Positions 21,990 to 32,250 of a stretch of 64,000 nt of DNA are shown here, piece by piece; the first letter of the stretch is position 1; every line of letters begins with the position of its first letter. The notes beneath the pieces were generated by a model. The model was not told the DNA's origin and did not search any database. It saw only the letters and a program-made list of their open reading frames with translations. Source of the stretch: Atopsyche davidsoni. Lineage: Eukaryota; Arthropoda; Insecta; Trichoptera; Hydrobiosidae. The stretch is taken from assembly GCA_022113835.1 (NCBI GenBank), contig JAILWY010000016.1, forward strand, positions 11,625,501 through 11,689,500, read 5' to 3'. The position numbers and the translations under genes were made by a program.

Positions 21990-22206
21990 TTTTTTTATAA
22001 TGATAAAGGTAACTTTGTATTCTTTCTTCACTTTGTGTTTTATTATATTTTTTGGTTGACTAGTTTCGACCATAATCAGATGCATAACTAAACTGATTGG
22101 TTATGCATCCGATGATGACCAAGTCTGTTGGTCGAAACTAGTCATGCAAAAAATATAATAAACTCAAAAGTGAAGAAAGATTACAAAGCTACCATTATCA
22201 TTATAA
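21990..22206. repeat. repeat family A, foldback element with 85-bp inverted arms
   Basis: The left arm (about 21990-22060) and the right arm (about 22130-22206) are inverted copies at close to nine in ten matching bases, including ATAATGATAA, CTTTCTTCACTTT and GACTAGTTTCGACC. Each arm carries the hammerhead-like core facing outward. The right arm is listed separately. The left arm (minus strand, 22048-22086) has the core start CTGAT joined to GGTCGAAACTAGTC, having lost the 5' strand and loop of stem II. Confidence 0.75.
22104..22148 (+). ncRNA. hammerhead-ribozyme-like motif, family A, right arm
   Basis: Stem I TGCAT (22104-22108) pairs with ATGCA (22144-22148). The core is CCGATGA (22109-22115), with C in place of the conserved U at position 4. 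Stem II is a perfect 6 bp, GACCAA/TTGGTC, with loop GTCTG. GAAA and CTAGTC follow. The paired stems are better kept than in the 10.35-kb copy, but the core change would be expected to lower or abolish activity. Confidence 0.45.
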
Positions 22207-22889
22207 AAAAAAAATTTTTTTTGATAACATATCGCCTTTCTGTCTACCAAATCATTGTAAGCAATGCACCAAAATCAAGCATTAACATAAATAAAATCCT
22301 TTAGGTTTTTACAGAGTGGTCTTGTCCCTATCTTAAAAAAACAAACAAGTGGCTGGCCGTCCAATACAACATTGATTTTATACTTTAATATATATATATA
22401 TTTTTTTATAAATGTATTTGCTATAGTGAAATCTGGTGTCAGGTACAATATGCATGTTTTGTTTAGTGGGCACGTTATAGAATGAATCGCATGCGAGTTG
22501 CCTGCTTGGCTGCATGCCATTATGAGTAATAAGATGGATCTCCCCCCCGTGAGCTCACCTGGATGCTGCAGGTGTGAATCGTGTTTATTTAAACTCGAAT
22601 CGCAAGTGCAAGCTGTAAATTCGCACTGCTCAGGCATTATATTTATTATGCGGTCTATGATGCTTGCAGTATTCAAATCTTGATATATACGGGCGCTTGC
22701 TTTTCATTTGTATAGCGTAAAGCTGCTTGCACACGTAGAAGCACAATTGACAAACAAAAGGTAATAAACCAATCAGCGTTTTTATATGATACCTATATTT
22801 TGTTTTAAAAATAAATATTTTATTGAAACATTTTATCAAGCATATATGCGAAAACAATTTTTTTTAAATTAATGTGTATTTATCTAAAA
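22207..22889. other. non-coding stretch with a GC-richer patch
   Basis: The patch at 22440-22680 includes TGCATGCCATTATGAG and CTGCAGGTGTGAATCG. A 133-codon minus-strand frame at 22275-22676 has no recognisable domain and runs into AT-rich low-complexity residues. I do not call it a gene. Confidence 0.35.
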
Positions 22890-23344
22890 CCGGGGTTCAA
22901 AAAGTGGTCCCTACGGACCCCAAGGGGTCCCTGGGATCATTCAAGGGGTTCTTAGAAAATTTAAATTGATTTGGGGGTCCCTGAACAACGTCAGGGGGTC
23001 CGCGCAAGTTTTAATATAAAATAAAAAAAATGTGACACATTTTTACTAATATGGAAGTTAAAATAAATAACAATGAATAATTTACTAGCGATTTTTACGT
23101 CCTAAGTAAAATATAAATATAGGCAGGTGCATAAAATACAAGTAATAACAGGCATCGCGGTGAGTCAGGTAGGTTAATACAGGAACGCAATAGAGTCGAT
23201 ACTTTCACCAACTAGTCTATAATATGAAATTATGTAGTTTTTCACACAGGGGCCGTAGGCAAGTTTTGATTATGAAAGGAGTACCTTAGGCAAGTTTTGA
23301 CTATGAAAGGGGGTCCGTGGGTCAAAAGAGTTTGGGAGCCCCTG
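22890..23344. mobile_element. hAT-like non-autonomous element
   Basis: The left end (CCGGGGTTCAAAAAGTGG) and the complement of the right end (CAGGGGCTCCCAAACTC) are imperfect terminal repeats of the hAT type, and both sides carry ACGGACCCC just inside. The interior is GGGGTCC-rich at both ends and AT-rich in the middle, with no transposase. Near the right end TAGGCAAGTTTTGA and the bases after it are duplicated in tandem. No clear 8-bp target duplication remains, so the insertion is old. Confidence 0.65.
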
Positions 23345-23639
23345 ATTTTGTAAAAATTTACTTGGTAGAGCTTCATTAGAGTAACTCTCTATGTATAGCT
23401 ATAATACAGCTAATAATGTCTCAGTATTTTGTGTATTTTTTTTCTGTTTCTTCCTAAGTAAATTACGCTAAGTGTAAGTAAGCCATTGGCTAATTGCAAG
23501 TTGAGTCGCGACGTGTGTACGAAGCTTTATTAATGAGCCCTCGCTGACTCAATGATACGTGTAATCTCGCTAAACATTTGATTCAAACAATATTTATGGT
23601 TATTAGCCTTTTAAATTAATCAATTAAAACAAAACGGAA
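23345..23639. other. non-coding, possible fragment of repeat F
   Basis: GCCATTGGCTAATTGCAAG and GTCGCGACGTGTGTACG near 23484-23521 resemble a block of repeat family F (for example near 32450). Otherwise nothing is recognised. Confidence 0.3.
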
Positions 23640-24080
23640 ACAAATGAGCCACGTCCGCAGGCAATGAACGGGCGCCGCTTGCAGCCGCCATGTTTACATT
23701 AAGCTCAATAATGACGTCATCGCTCAGCCGCCGCGGGGTTAAATCGGGCGTTTCTAATTCAAATTCACCGGAAACTTAGAAAAACGTTTAGGCAGGAAAG
23801 GGTCAGCCGCGCTCGGCAAACCATTCGGAAGGAATTGCCAGAGCGGTCGGCGCACATTTAAATGTTTCCTAATTTATTTTATGCGCCGTTCTCGCCCCTG
23901 GCAACCCCTGGCAGCCCCTGGCAACCCCTGGCAACCCCTGGCAGCCCCTGGCAACCCCCGGCGCCGGAGCAGCCTACCGCCGAGAGGCCTTTATCGGAAG
24001 CGCTTTGGCGTCTTTGATCGGTGCGTTACTGAAATAAATGGTCTATTCGGTCTTTAGTTTTATGCGGTTATGTGGCGACG
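23640..24080. promoter_or_regulatory. GC-rich island with CRE and PHO-like motifs
   Basis: It contains GCCGCCATG at 23683-23691 (PHO/YY1 core), TGTTTAC (forkhead-like), a full CRE TGACGTCA at 23712-23719, and a 10-bp minisatellite listed separately. This is the densest motif cluster in the window and a reasonable enhancer or promoter candidate. No transcript start can be placed. Confidence 0.35.
23894..23962 (+). repeat. 10-bp minisatellite, seven units
   Basis: Units of ACCCCTGGCA alternating with GCCCCTGGCA, ending in a variant ACCCCCGGCG. The exact 10-bp period and the A/G alternation point to recent unit-level duplication. Confidence 0.9.
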
Positions 24081-24120
24081 GAGCAGTTTTCAATTAATAT
24101 GATAAAACAATACTTTATTA

Positions 24121-24172
24121 TACAGGTGTCCAAAAGGAGTATCGGGTGTATGTGAACAGTGACCGTTATTGC
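24121..24172 (+). repeat. Tc1-like short element, left-end stub
   Basis: ACAGGTGTCCAAAAGGAGTA, then TCGGGTGTATGTGAACAGTG and CCGTTATTGCG match the left end of the Tc1-like copies, then the similarity stops. It is a truncated copy. Confidence 0.7.
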
Positions 24173-24299
24173 GGTGTCGCAAGTTCACTTACTTGAATCT
24201 ACTCTGAAACTATGACTATCACGAAGCTATCTTCTTGTTTAATTCCACACACAAACAATGCAAACAGATTACTTAATTTTCAAGGCGTATTCATTCATA

Positions 24300-24573
24300 T
24301 TACATTATGTTGAGTAGTGTATTTGAAATGATTGTGGAGGGATGTGCTCTAGAAGTACCTTGCCGAGTTGATATTGCATATGTAGCTTACTGCAAAAGGA
24401 GTATCAGACCAAAACGTCAGAGCTTTATAAAAAAATGATTATTTAATAATGCTATTGGGCAGCAGCAATACGCAGACTTTTTCATCAAATATATAACTGC
24501 GGTGTAGAAAGACCTGGGGACTACACTATTCTCTCTAAAAAAATCCATGAACACTGGCTCAGCATAAGTATTA
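24300..24573 (+). repeat. repeat family F, copy 1
   Basis: It shares the blocks GATTGTGGAGGGATGTGCTC, GTAGCTTACTGC, AACGTCAGAGCTTT, GGGCAGCAGCAATACGCAGA and CATGAACACTGGCTCAGC with copies at 25.2, 32.1, 32.5, 48.6 and 53.2 kb. It is cut on the right by the Tc1-like element at 24576. No inverted repeats or promoter boxes were seen, so the class is unknown. Confidence 0.65.
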
Positions 24574-24575
24574 TA

Positions 24576-25132
24576 CAGGGTGTCCAAAAAGAGTATCCGG
24601 TGAATGTGAATAGTAATCGTTATTGCAATATACTGCAAAAATTTTAGGGCCCGGAGTTGCAGGAGTTTCAAGGTTTCAACTCAAAAACGTGCTTCCAACA
24701 AGACTTGCCATACATCCAATCAATCAATTGAAGCTGTTAACGAATTATTCCCTGATAAGGTCATTTCACGTAGAGGTAACATCAACTGGCCTCCCAGAAG
24801 CCCCGACCTTAGCCCTCTTGACTATTTCATATGGGGATACCTTAAAAGTAGGGCTTAGGAAAATAATCCGTCGAACCTAACGGAATTGAAACAAAACATC
24901 AGGTCAGAAAGGGCAGCAATATCGAGGGCTATGTGTCAGCGTGTTATCAGCAATCTTCTTTCCAGATTAGAAAAGTGCCAGCAACGTAACGGTCACCATT
25001 TGGATAACATCATCTTTTTGAAATAATTTTCTATTTTGTATTCTTATAATCAATAATAAAAAAATACTTGATTACGTGTAGTTTTTGTTTTACTGAACTT
25101 ACAAATACCCAAAACTCTCTTTGGACACACTG
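24576..25132 (+). mobile_element. Tc1/IS630-like short element, copy 2, with TA target duplication
   Basis: The ends CAGGGTGTCCAAA and TTTGGACACACTG are inverted repeats and are flanked on both sides by TA (24574-24575 and 25133-25134), the target duplication of this superfamily. Inside, the plus strand encodes in one frame CHTSNQSIEAVNELFP, SRRGNINWPPRSPDLSPLDY, WGYLKSR and then a stop. A FQQD block with a catalytic aspartate lies one frame away just upstream, so a small deletion separates the two. The rest of the transposase is absent. It is the best-preserved copy and sits between two repeat F copies. Confidence 0.85.
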
Positions 25133-25139
25133 TACTACA

Positions 25140-25515
25140 GTACTATCAATCTTTATTGAATAAATTCTCTCCGCTATCTCCATTCTGTTGCTTGTGCATG
25201 GCTGCCATTATGTGCTCTGAGCATTTGTAATGGAGTAGTGGATTCTTGGAATGATTGCGGAGGGATATGCTTTGGAAATGACTTGGCTGTAGCTTGCTGC
25301 AGAAGAAGTAAAACGCCAGAGCTTTGTCTGGAAGGATTGTACAATCATGCTATTGGACAGCAGCAATACGCAGACTTTTCTTTCCAATACAAAACTGCGG
25401 TTCAGAAGGACCCGGGGATATTTTATCCTTCAGCATGAGTATACGCTCAGTGAAATGGTCGCCAACCTCCTCTTAGGAGAGGCACATGATGAAGAAGAAT
25501 ACTTTGTTACTTTCA
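25140..25515 (+). repeat. repeat family F, copy 2 with 3' part
   Basis: It follows the family from CTCCATTCTGTTGCTTG through GGACAGCAGCAATACGCAGA to AAATGGTCGCCAACCTCC and GAGGCACATGATGAAGAAG. Frames of 66 and 67 codons cross it but are interrupted in the other copies, so they are not evidence for a protein. Confidence 0.65.
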
Positions 25516-26834
25516 GCAAAAAATACTATATTGAAAATATTTCTTGTTAACAACACATGATAAGCATTTTTCATTAAAGTAAATTAAAAAATGTGATACA
25601 ACTCTTATTTGAAACAGAATAGTCTGATACGACATATATAGCCAATCGGCTCAAAGATTACGACAAAAAAAAATTGTGAACGCTATATGCAAATAGTGTC
25701 GTAGCCCTTTAGCCCAGGGAATTCATGTTTGTACAATATTGACTAGTTTACCTGTAAAAACGGTTTTAATGAAAAGCACTTGAATGTGTTTATGTACAGA
25801 TATGATTGTAGTCTCCTAGCTGATTGGCTATTCATATTAGTTGTTGATACAAAGAAGCTAGCGCATATCTGCTGGAGTGTATATCCTCGGGCCGACCGTG
25901 GCCGATGGATTTTATTAGTCCCGGTGAGTCCGATTCAATTAATGAATATGCCGCCATTTGAACAGATTTAATATGGCCTTTTTTGCCCAGGCAGATTTAT
26001 TTTTGGAGGAAAAGTCACAAACAATCATTCGGAAGGTGGATTTGTACGTACTAGGTACGTGGAATACACCGTAATTTACGGGACAAGTGAGACTTTATAC
26101 ATTATATCTAAAAATAAAAAAAAGGATTTTTCCGTTTATAGAAGTTCAGAGGAACAATTTGTAACGGAGGAAATTGGATTAACCACTTAAATAAATTGCA
26201 TTGGCTTTTTGTATGTAGCACTAACATGAAAATAATTTATATATTATTAAAAGATAGCTAGCATAAATGACATATTTTTAATTGTATCGACGATAAATGG
26301 CTCAATTTTTAATGATGTATATATAAATAACAAATTTGGGTAACCAAATAGCTGGAGAGTTACGATGATTTTTGCTAGTGAGTGCCTTTGGCTTCGTTAG
26401 CAATTGCATTTTCCTCTTAATAAGCTGTTTCATAACATGATTAAATTAAAAAATATATATTACAATGTACATTGAATGAATTTTTTGATATTTAATACAA
26501 TGAAACATTTAGAAATTTCAAGTAGCACCAATAAACATACAATCTAAAAGCTATGGATTATATTTCCCTTTAATATGGGCAACAGTTGTTCAAAGGATAT
26601 CAATAATAAATATATCAAATATCTTTTTGTCTTTGGATTAACCTGTTATTTGAACCTGAAATTGGATTCAAATTATATTTTAATGTAACCTAAATTATGT
26701 TCACTGTATTTTATTTTGTGCTGATATCGGTAAAAATATGTGACAATGTAATGCAATAACATGCAGCGCGCTCATGCAACAAAAGTCTACAAAACGCCAG
26801 TTCTCCTGCCGGAAGTGCTTTGTGGGGGGAGGGG
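25516..26834. other. non-coding stretch with a GC-richer island at 25880-26080
   Basis: The island includes GCCGCCATTTG, a PHO/YY1-like core. At 25752/25751 on the minus strand CGTTTTTACAG is fused to GTAAAC, a weaker form of the ratchet-type junctions. No gene is supported. Confidence 0.35.
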
Positions 26835-26860
26835 GTTAGGTTAGGTTAGGTTGGGTTAGG
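26835..26860 (+). repeat. short interstitial TTAGG repeat
   Basis: Three GGTTA-type units, then GGTTGGGTTAGG, inside a G-rich patch. The order of variants resembles the 19.55-kb copy and both are followed by GCGAA, so they may share an origin. Confidence 0.6.
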
Positions 26861-27236
26861 CGAACAGTGGAGGGTGGGGTTGGAGGCATCTGGCTGCAGC
26901 TGCTGCCTGAAGGAGGCTGGCCAGCACTGCACCCCTGTTGCAATTAGACAGGTTCTCACAAAACAGTTTCAAAAAAATACTGTAATTAGATCGGCCTTAT
27001 CTAATTACAAATATGAAATCTAATTATTTTTATCCAAATTTCTCTTAAGCCTAACGTATATTGAATCTAGACAGTATATTTCTGGAAAAATTATTTGGGC
27101 AATTTTATTTTATAAATGAACATGATGCATGAGATCTATAATGTAAGACCCCATATTTCAATAGAATATGCTGAATAAAACATTTATCTCTAAATTGTAT
27201 TTTCCCTCCATGAAAAAAAATAAAACATAAATCCCT

Positions 27237-27395
27237 GTACAATCCGTCCCTGGTTAATGACGAAGATTTAATTTACCCTTTTATAATTCTAGAGTCCTTA
27301 AACCATCCCCGAATTCAATTATAAAACAAAGGCGATCAGGCGTAATTTATTTCGTCTATTTTCAGGACCCACACTGAAGACACATCCTCCGCGGT
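27237..27395. repeat. local duplication, unit 1
   Basis: This unit shares TTAATGACGAAGATT, AATTCAATTA, AAAACAAAGG, ATCAG and TAGTCTATT/TCGTCTATT, then ATCCTC-GCGG, in the same order as 27898-28045. An acceptor-like TTCGTCTATTTTCAG lies at about 27353-27367 in this unit. The two units flank a SINE insertion. Confidence 0.6.
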
Positions 27396-27474
27396 ACTGG
27401 GATTTCATATTTCACATAAAGAAAATAATAGTTGTAGTTTATCTTAAATAAAATTTAATTTAAATAAATTATAT

Positions 27475-27650
27475 TATTGATTTTTTGTGAAGACCGTCTC
27501 ACGGGAAGTACGATTTTGCCTATACAGGTTTTATTGATTGATAATGATTATGTACATTTTTTTGATTAAAGAAACTCTCAGAAAAGTATCATCGTGATAT
27601 GTGTGGGATTTGAACCCACATCCTCAAGCTTACATGGCCAGTGCATTAAA
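27475..27650 (-). mobile_element. tRNA-headed SINE, head-truncated copy
   Basis: On the minus strand the T-arm (GTGGGTTCAAATCCCACAC), the body including the block CCTGTATAGGCAAAATCG that copy 1 lacks, and the GTGAGACGGTCTTCAC end are present. The first 25 nt or so of the tRNA head, with box A, are missing. Confidence 0.65.
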
Positions 27651-27897
27651 GCAAATAAATTAAAGCTTGCGTTGGTTCAAAACTGAAAGAAATCATCAAA
27701 TATTTTTAAATAATTTTTCGTTTTATTTTTATAATAATCTTAAAGAAAAATTCACCACAGAACTTGGGGGTTTAAATTGAGCCTCTTTCTTCAAAATCAA
27801 ATGCTGAAAAAGTATACAAGATACAGCCGATTTTCAGGAATATATGTTTCACAATTTATATTTCGATACGAATCGTTTTGCTGTATTTCTTACCACA

Positions 27898-28045
27898 AAT
27901 CCCATAGACGTTTCGGTCATAGTTAATGACGAAGATTCAATTAAGCCTTTTTTAATTCCACTGTCCTTTCTCAAATTCAATTACAAAACAAAGGTTATCA
28001 GATGTAATCTTTTTTAGTCTATTCCGGGCATAAATCCATCCTCGG
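27898..28045. repeat. local duplication, unit 2
   Basis: Second copy of the segment at 27237-27395, about 660 bp away in direct orientation, with matches in ordered blocks and small gaps between them. It ends in a GC-rich patch (28020-28110). Confidence 0.6.
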
Positions 28046-28196
28046 CGGGGGTAAGCCCGCGCGACACGCGTCAGCCCGGGGAGGCTTTACCAGACTCTCC
28101 AGTCACAGCATGAACACAGCCTCCAAACCCAACTACACTGATTGGTTAATCCGTAATAACTAATGACTTAAAATACACCGCTTGTTTTATACATAC

Positions 28197-28247
28197 CTTG
28201 TTTTTTTCATGTTTCATGTACACACCCGTCTCCGTTTTGTTCCTGAA
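28197..28247 (-). other. possible 51-nt minus-strand exon
   Basis: On the minus strand GATGATTTCAG is followed by 51 nt that are open in one frame (17 codons, FRNKTETGVYMKHEKNK) and then AAG joined to GTATGT, a good donor. The length is a multiple of three. The pyrimidine tract of the acceptor is poor, and the other two frames contain stops. It lies in the intron proposed between the 59.2-kb exon and the left edge. No homology is recognised. Confidence 0.2.
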
Positions 28248-28263
28248 CTGAAATCATCTTCGA

Positions 28264-28292
28264 ATCGAATTATCGAAATATCGATAATTCGA
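28264..28292. repeat. small palindrome
   Basis: CGAATTATCG and CGATAATTCG face each other across 6 nt, with further partial pairing outside. No function is evident. Confidence 0.5.
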
Positions 28293-28299
28293 CTCAAAT

Positions 28300-31200
28300 C
28301 GAATATATAATAAGAACTAAACACAGCATAAACCTCAAAAATTAAGGCTGTGAAATTAAAAAAAAAAAAAAAAACACATATACTTAAATATGTTTGTTGG
28401 ATTTGCGACCTATTACATCAGAAATACTAGGTTTTGCTTTATAAGCTTAGACGTTTCGGTTCTGGTACTATACTTAAGTATTTTGAAAAGTTTCAAATTT
28501 TTCAAACTAAATATATAAAATAAAGTGTAATATTTTTTTGCATTAAGAGATGAATGGGTCTAACTTTGTTCGTTTAAATTATTTCGTTCCTTGCTGTTCT
28601 TGTAATCCAAAAACAAGAAGAAAATTAAACACGCCCAGCTTAGCCCCCGTTGGATGAAAATAATTAAAATATATGCTTTATATAATATAATAAGACTTTT
28701 TGAAGAGCCAAAGTATAATAACATCCCCTTTTTGCTTAAATTGGATAGTAAATACTTTTTTATTCATTAAAAAAATCAAGGTTACAAGAATTAGGTAAAT
28801 TAAGTGATTCACAAAATGTTATGAAATATATAAAGTAAAGATGTATTATAATTAAAATTAAAATTAAACGGATCTAAAATACTAGGTATAATTTTTCTTG
28901 TTTATTTTATATTCGATTAAGTTGTATAGTAAAAATCAAATTATAAAAACAAATATTTTTTAATGCGTTTATTTAAATAAAGTATATTTTGTAAATATTA
29001 AAAAATATATCTTCAAATACAGACTCTAAAAGTTAATTGTGTTGTAAAATAGTTGAAAACTTGACTATTTATATATAATTATTAGTATATTAAATTCATA
29101 TTCAAATTTAACCTTAGAAATGGGAGAAATCGTGTATGAATTTAAAAAAATATTTTATTTTCAGAATTTGCTACATTCAGCACCAAATATATCCAAAAGA
29201 TTTGATTGAACCAATTCACAAATAATAATTTTAAAACAAAATAATTTTGCTTTTTCAGAGCTTTCATTGAAAATTACCGTCTGTCCTCACAATAAACTTT
29301 CTTCTTCATTATAATAATGACTATTAAAAAGTTGAACAATCGCATTAAAAGTCTGAAAACGTAAGAGCGGAAAAAAGAAATTATACTTAAGTCTTGGATA
29401 ATTATTTTCTCCTTCTCTACCCTTTGAGGGAATTCATTGCTATTTTTAAGGGATCATCGGGTGGGCAGGTAGCAACACAACGTCGTTTGGATGCTAAGCA
29501 CATCTTAAGGGTTCTCCTCCATTTGCTTCATCCACCTTTTTCCCGTCCCCATTAAAACCCTTTCCTCTAATATGTATTATAACGACTGAACATCCTCTGT
29601 ATTACTCTTTTTTTTATAGTTATACATTCTTGTATTATCAGTAGGTTGACTTTGTGTACAAAACAAATCAATGGCCGAAGAATATAATTACAGTGTTTTA
29701 CTCCGCATATATTTTTTTATTAAAAAAAAAGTCAATACATATATAAAAATTATCGGTTTTGGGCTTGATTGAAAAAATAATCCTTTCCCTAGATTCCATC
29801 CAAACGTTATTAAAATGCAAAGTACTATAGACCATATAATTCAAGTATTTTTTGAGTATGTACGAGCTTACTGTATAAAAAAATAATGTTTTTTTACCCG
29901 ACATAAATAATTATTCATTAACTTTGTATAAATATACGCTTCAATATAAAAAAAGAAAACAGGCTTTAAACTATTTTAAACAAAAATTATTCCCCGGTGA
30001 ATTGAAATTGTGTCACCAACACGAGAGCACGCGCATCTCCATCAAACAGCCCCACCGCCGCGTACAAATCTCAATGCCTCACTAAGGGTAGTTTTTCTCC
30101 ACCCTAAGCATTTTTCCGGTGAGGCCAGACAAAGAATCTTCCTGTTGGGGGTTCAGGGCACGTACGGCCATGATCATAAGGCTAACTTCCAGCCCCCTCC
30201 CCCGCCGCCCACCGCTACCTTCGTGAGATCTCCGAAGGTAGATACGACACAAACTACACAGGGTGGAATATCATTATGATATGTATTCTAAGTTCAGTTT
30301 ATGACTCTATTATATCCGAAATTTGCTTGTAACATACATTGCCTGTTAAGACAGGCAAAAATTTATCATGAAGTAGTTAACGGAGATGAAAAAATTAAAT
30401 TAGGCGAATGATTACTGCACGTGACACCATACATAAATAAGTTTATATTTTAGTTACGTATTCTAAATAATTAATGATTTAAATTTGCTAGAATGTAGAA
30501 TATACTACCTATCGGGGCAAGCAATATCTCTACTATATAATATATATACAAGATAATTTTATATATATTTTAAAATATGCATTTTAACTCATAATATCAC
30601 AAAAAATATTTTGTTTTATATAATAGGTATACAGTCATAACGATCACATAGCCATTCAATAGTAAATAGACAATTTTGTTGTCAAACCATGGTTTATATG
30701 GACTTAATTTATTATGAGCTGAAATAAACTAGAAACATAGGCAAGGTTTGATATATCACCATTGATCAATAAATCAAATGAGATCATGTAAATAAATACG
30801 AGCTTTGCTAAGTCAATTATTTCAATGTTTAACAAAATCGGTAAAAAAAATTTGACGTAAAGGGCAGCCAAAACCTGCGAACTTGTCTCAGGTTCTTGGC
30901 TCTTTTGTTGATTACTTTTATTTTCAATTTAATTACTCGACAGAACATAATCAAATCAGCACCGAAGTCCATTCGTGAAGGATAAGAAGGCGCTGATAAC
31001 CCGAGGGTCTGTCACGTTTCCGTCTAAGCCGAGTTTTCCACTCGCGGCCGAACAATCCACTGCGCCCAAAGCCTCCGGAGCTTAAAACCCCATACATTCG
31101 CATCTACCCACCCCTGCTTTCTTCCCCGCGCCCCTCCAACCGATTGATATTAACTAACCTCATCCGGGCCGCGAGCTTTAGAGGCGATATAAGAGATTTT

Positions 31201-31425
31201 AAGCCGTGTCGGGGTGCTTTTACGAAGTGAGGGTGTATTTTAAAACCGTGCACACGTGTCTCACAACCCGAAGATTTAATCGAACCGTGCAATCCCAATT
31301 CTACTCGCATTAGAACATACTAAAATAGATGCAAGTTTAATTATATAATGCCGTATGTTTGCAAGTTTCATTGTCTATATTTGGCCACATATCTCAATAT
31401 ATACTAATTCTATCCTCTAGCTGAT
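28300..31425. other. long AT-rich non-coding stretch with a GC island
   Basis: Homopolymer-rich DNA with no supported gene. A GC-richer patch lies at 30000-30250 and a stronger island at 30960-31300. A 7-bp hairpin TGCCTGT-TAAG-ACAGGCA lies at 30340-30357. Confidence 0.4.
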
Positions 31426-31429
31426 TGTC

Positions 31430-31600
31430 CAAGGAAAAATTGAAGGACAAAGGGGCATTGGAATTAAGAAGTTTACGAGGATGTGGAATTTACATCGGAT
31501 CGTGCAGGCGGATTGGTGATACTGGCCTAGGATAGGGATATTCGAGGAAATGGTCACCAACTTCCTATGAGGAAAGGCATCAGAAGAAAATATACTATCT
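31430..31600 (+). repeat. repeat F-related fragment
   Basis: GATACTGGCCTAGGATAGGG, GAAATGGTCACCAACTTCC and GAGGAAAGGCATCAGAAGAA match the 3' part of repeat F at 25440-25500 and the fragment at 53440-53575. Confidence 0.5.
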
Positions 31601-31676
31601 AACCCCAATTTTTCATTTATAATCAGACAAAAAATATTTATTTCATCTAAAAGTTTATCTGGGTTTCAAATAAATT

Positions 31677-32021
31677 TCACTTATAAAACGTTTTTCGCCC
31701 ACTTACGCGAGCAGCAGAAGCCTTCAGAAAACAAAATTTATCCCCCAAACGGGCGAATCTTCGCATCCATTCGAAGCACATAAAACACAGCTTCTCCCCC
31801 GGGCCACGCGCAGTTGACGACCCCTTCCGGAGGCATCGGCGGCAGGCGTCTCGAACATTTGGCGCGTGATCCGGATTAGCCGGCCCTAATGCGCCGTGAA
31901 TGGAGAAATTACCGGCGCGGCCCCGGGGCGGAGCTCCCTGCCCTCCCTGCCCTCCTCGCCCTCCTCGCCCCGCTAAGGCACCATCTATCCGTGCCCTGAT
32001 CACGATGTGATCATCTGACAT
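31677..32021 (-). other. 114-codon GC-rich frame, probably not a gene
   Basis: The minus-strand frame starts MSDDHIVIRARIDGALAGRG and passes through a glycine-rich run encoded by GGGCGAGGAGGGC-type repeats, then a cysteine-containing stretch. It has no recognisable domain, its length is explained by high GC content, and no splice or promoter context supports it. The island itself (31800-32000) may be regulatory. Confidence 0.12.
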
Positions 32022-32099
32022 GTTTGCTTAGAGCGTGTTTTGCGAACTAAGCCGCGACACAACTGACAACCGAATAGCAACTCGCAAATAGCGTCATCT

Positions 32100-32250
32100 T
32101 ATGCATGGAGTAGTGGACTTGGAACGATTGTGAAGGAATGTGCTCTGAAAGTACCTTGTCGAGGTGGAATTGTTTCTGTACCTTGCTGCAGGTGTATCAG
32201 ATCTAAACGCCAGAGTTTTGTAAGGAATTGATTAAATAATCATAATAAGA
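32100..32250 (+). repeat. repeat family F, copy 3 (partial)
   Basis: GGAGTAGTGGACTTGGAACG, AAGTACCTTGTCGAGGTGG and TCTAAACGCCAGAGTTTTG match the family's middle block. It stops at AATTGATTAAATAATC and copy 4 follows directly. Confidence 0.65.

Noticed and set aside
22275..22676. 133-codon minus-strand open frame, the longest in the window
   Set aside because: No recognisable domain, low-complexity AT-driven residues and a weak splice context. The length is within what chance gives in 64 kb.
25751..25770. Third ratchet-type junction (CGTTTTTACAG with GTAAAC) on the minus strand
   Set aside because: Short pyrimidine tract and poor donor, only 4 kb from the stronger site at 21.83 kb; kept as a note only.
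27340..27400. Plus-strand acceptor TTCGTCTATTTTCAG as the start of an exon
   Set aside because: No convincing donor downstream, and it falls inside the duplicated segment where the second unit lacks the CAG.
31677..32021. 114-codon glycine-rich minus-strand frame as a gene
   Set aside because: Explained by GC-rich short repeats; no domain and no promoter or splice support.
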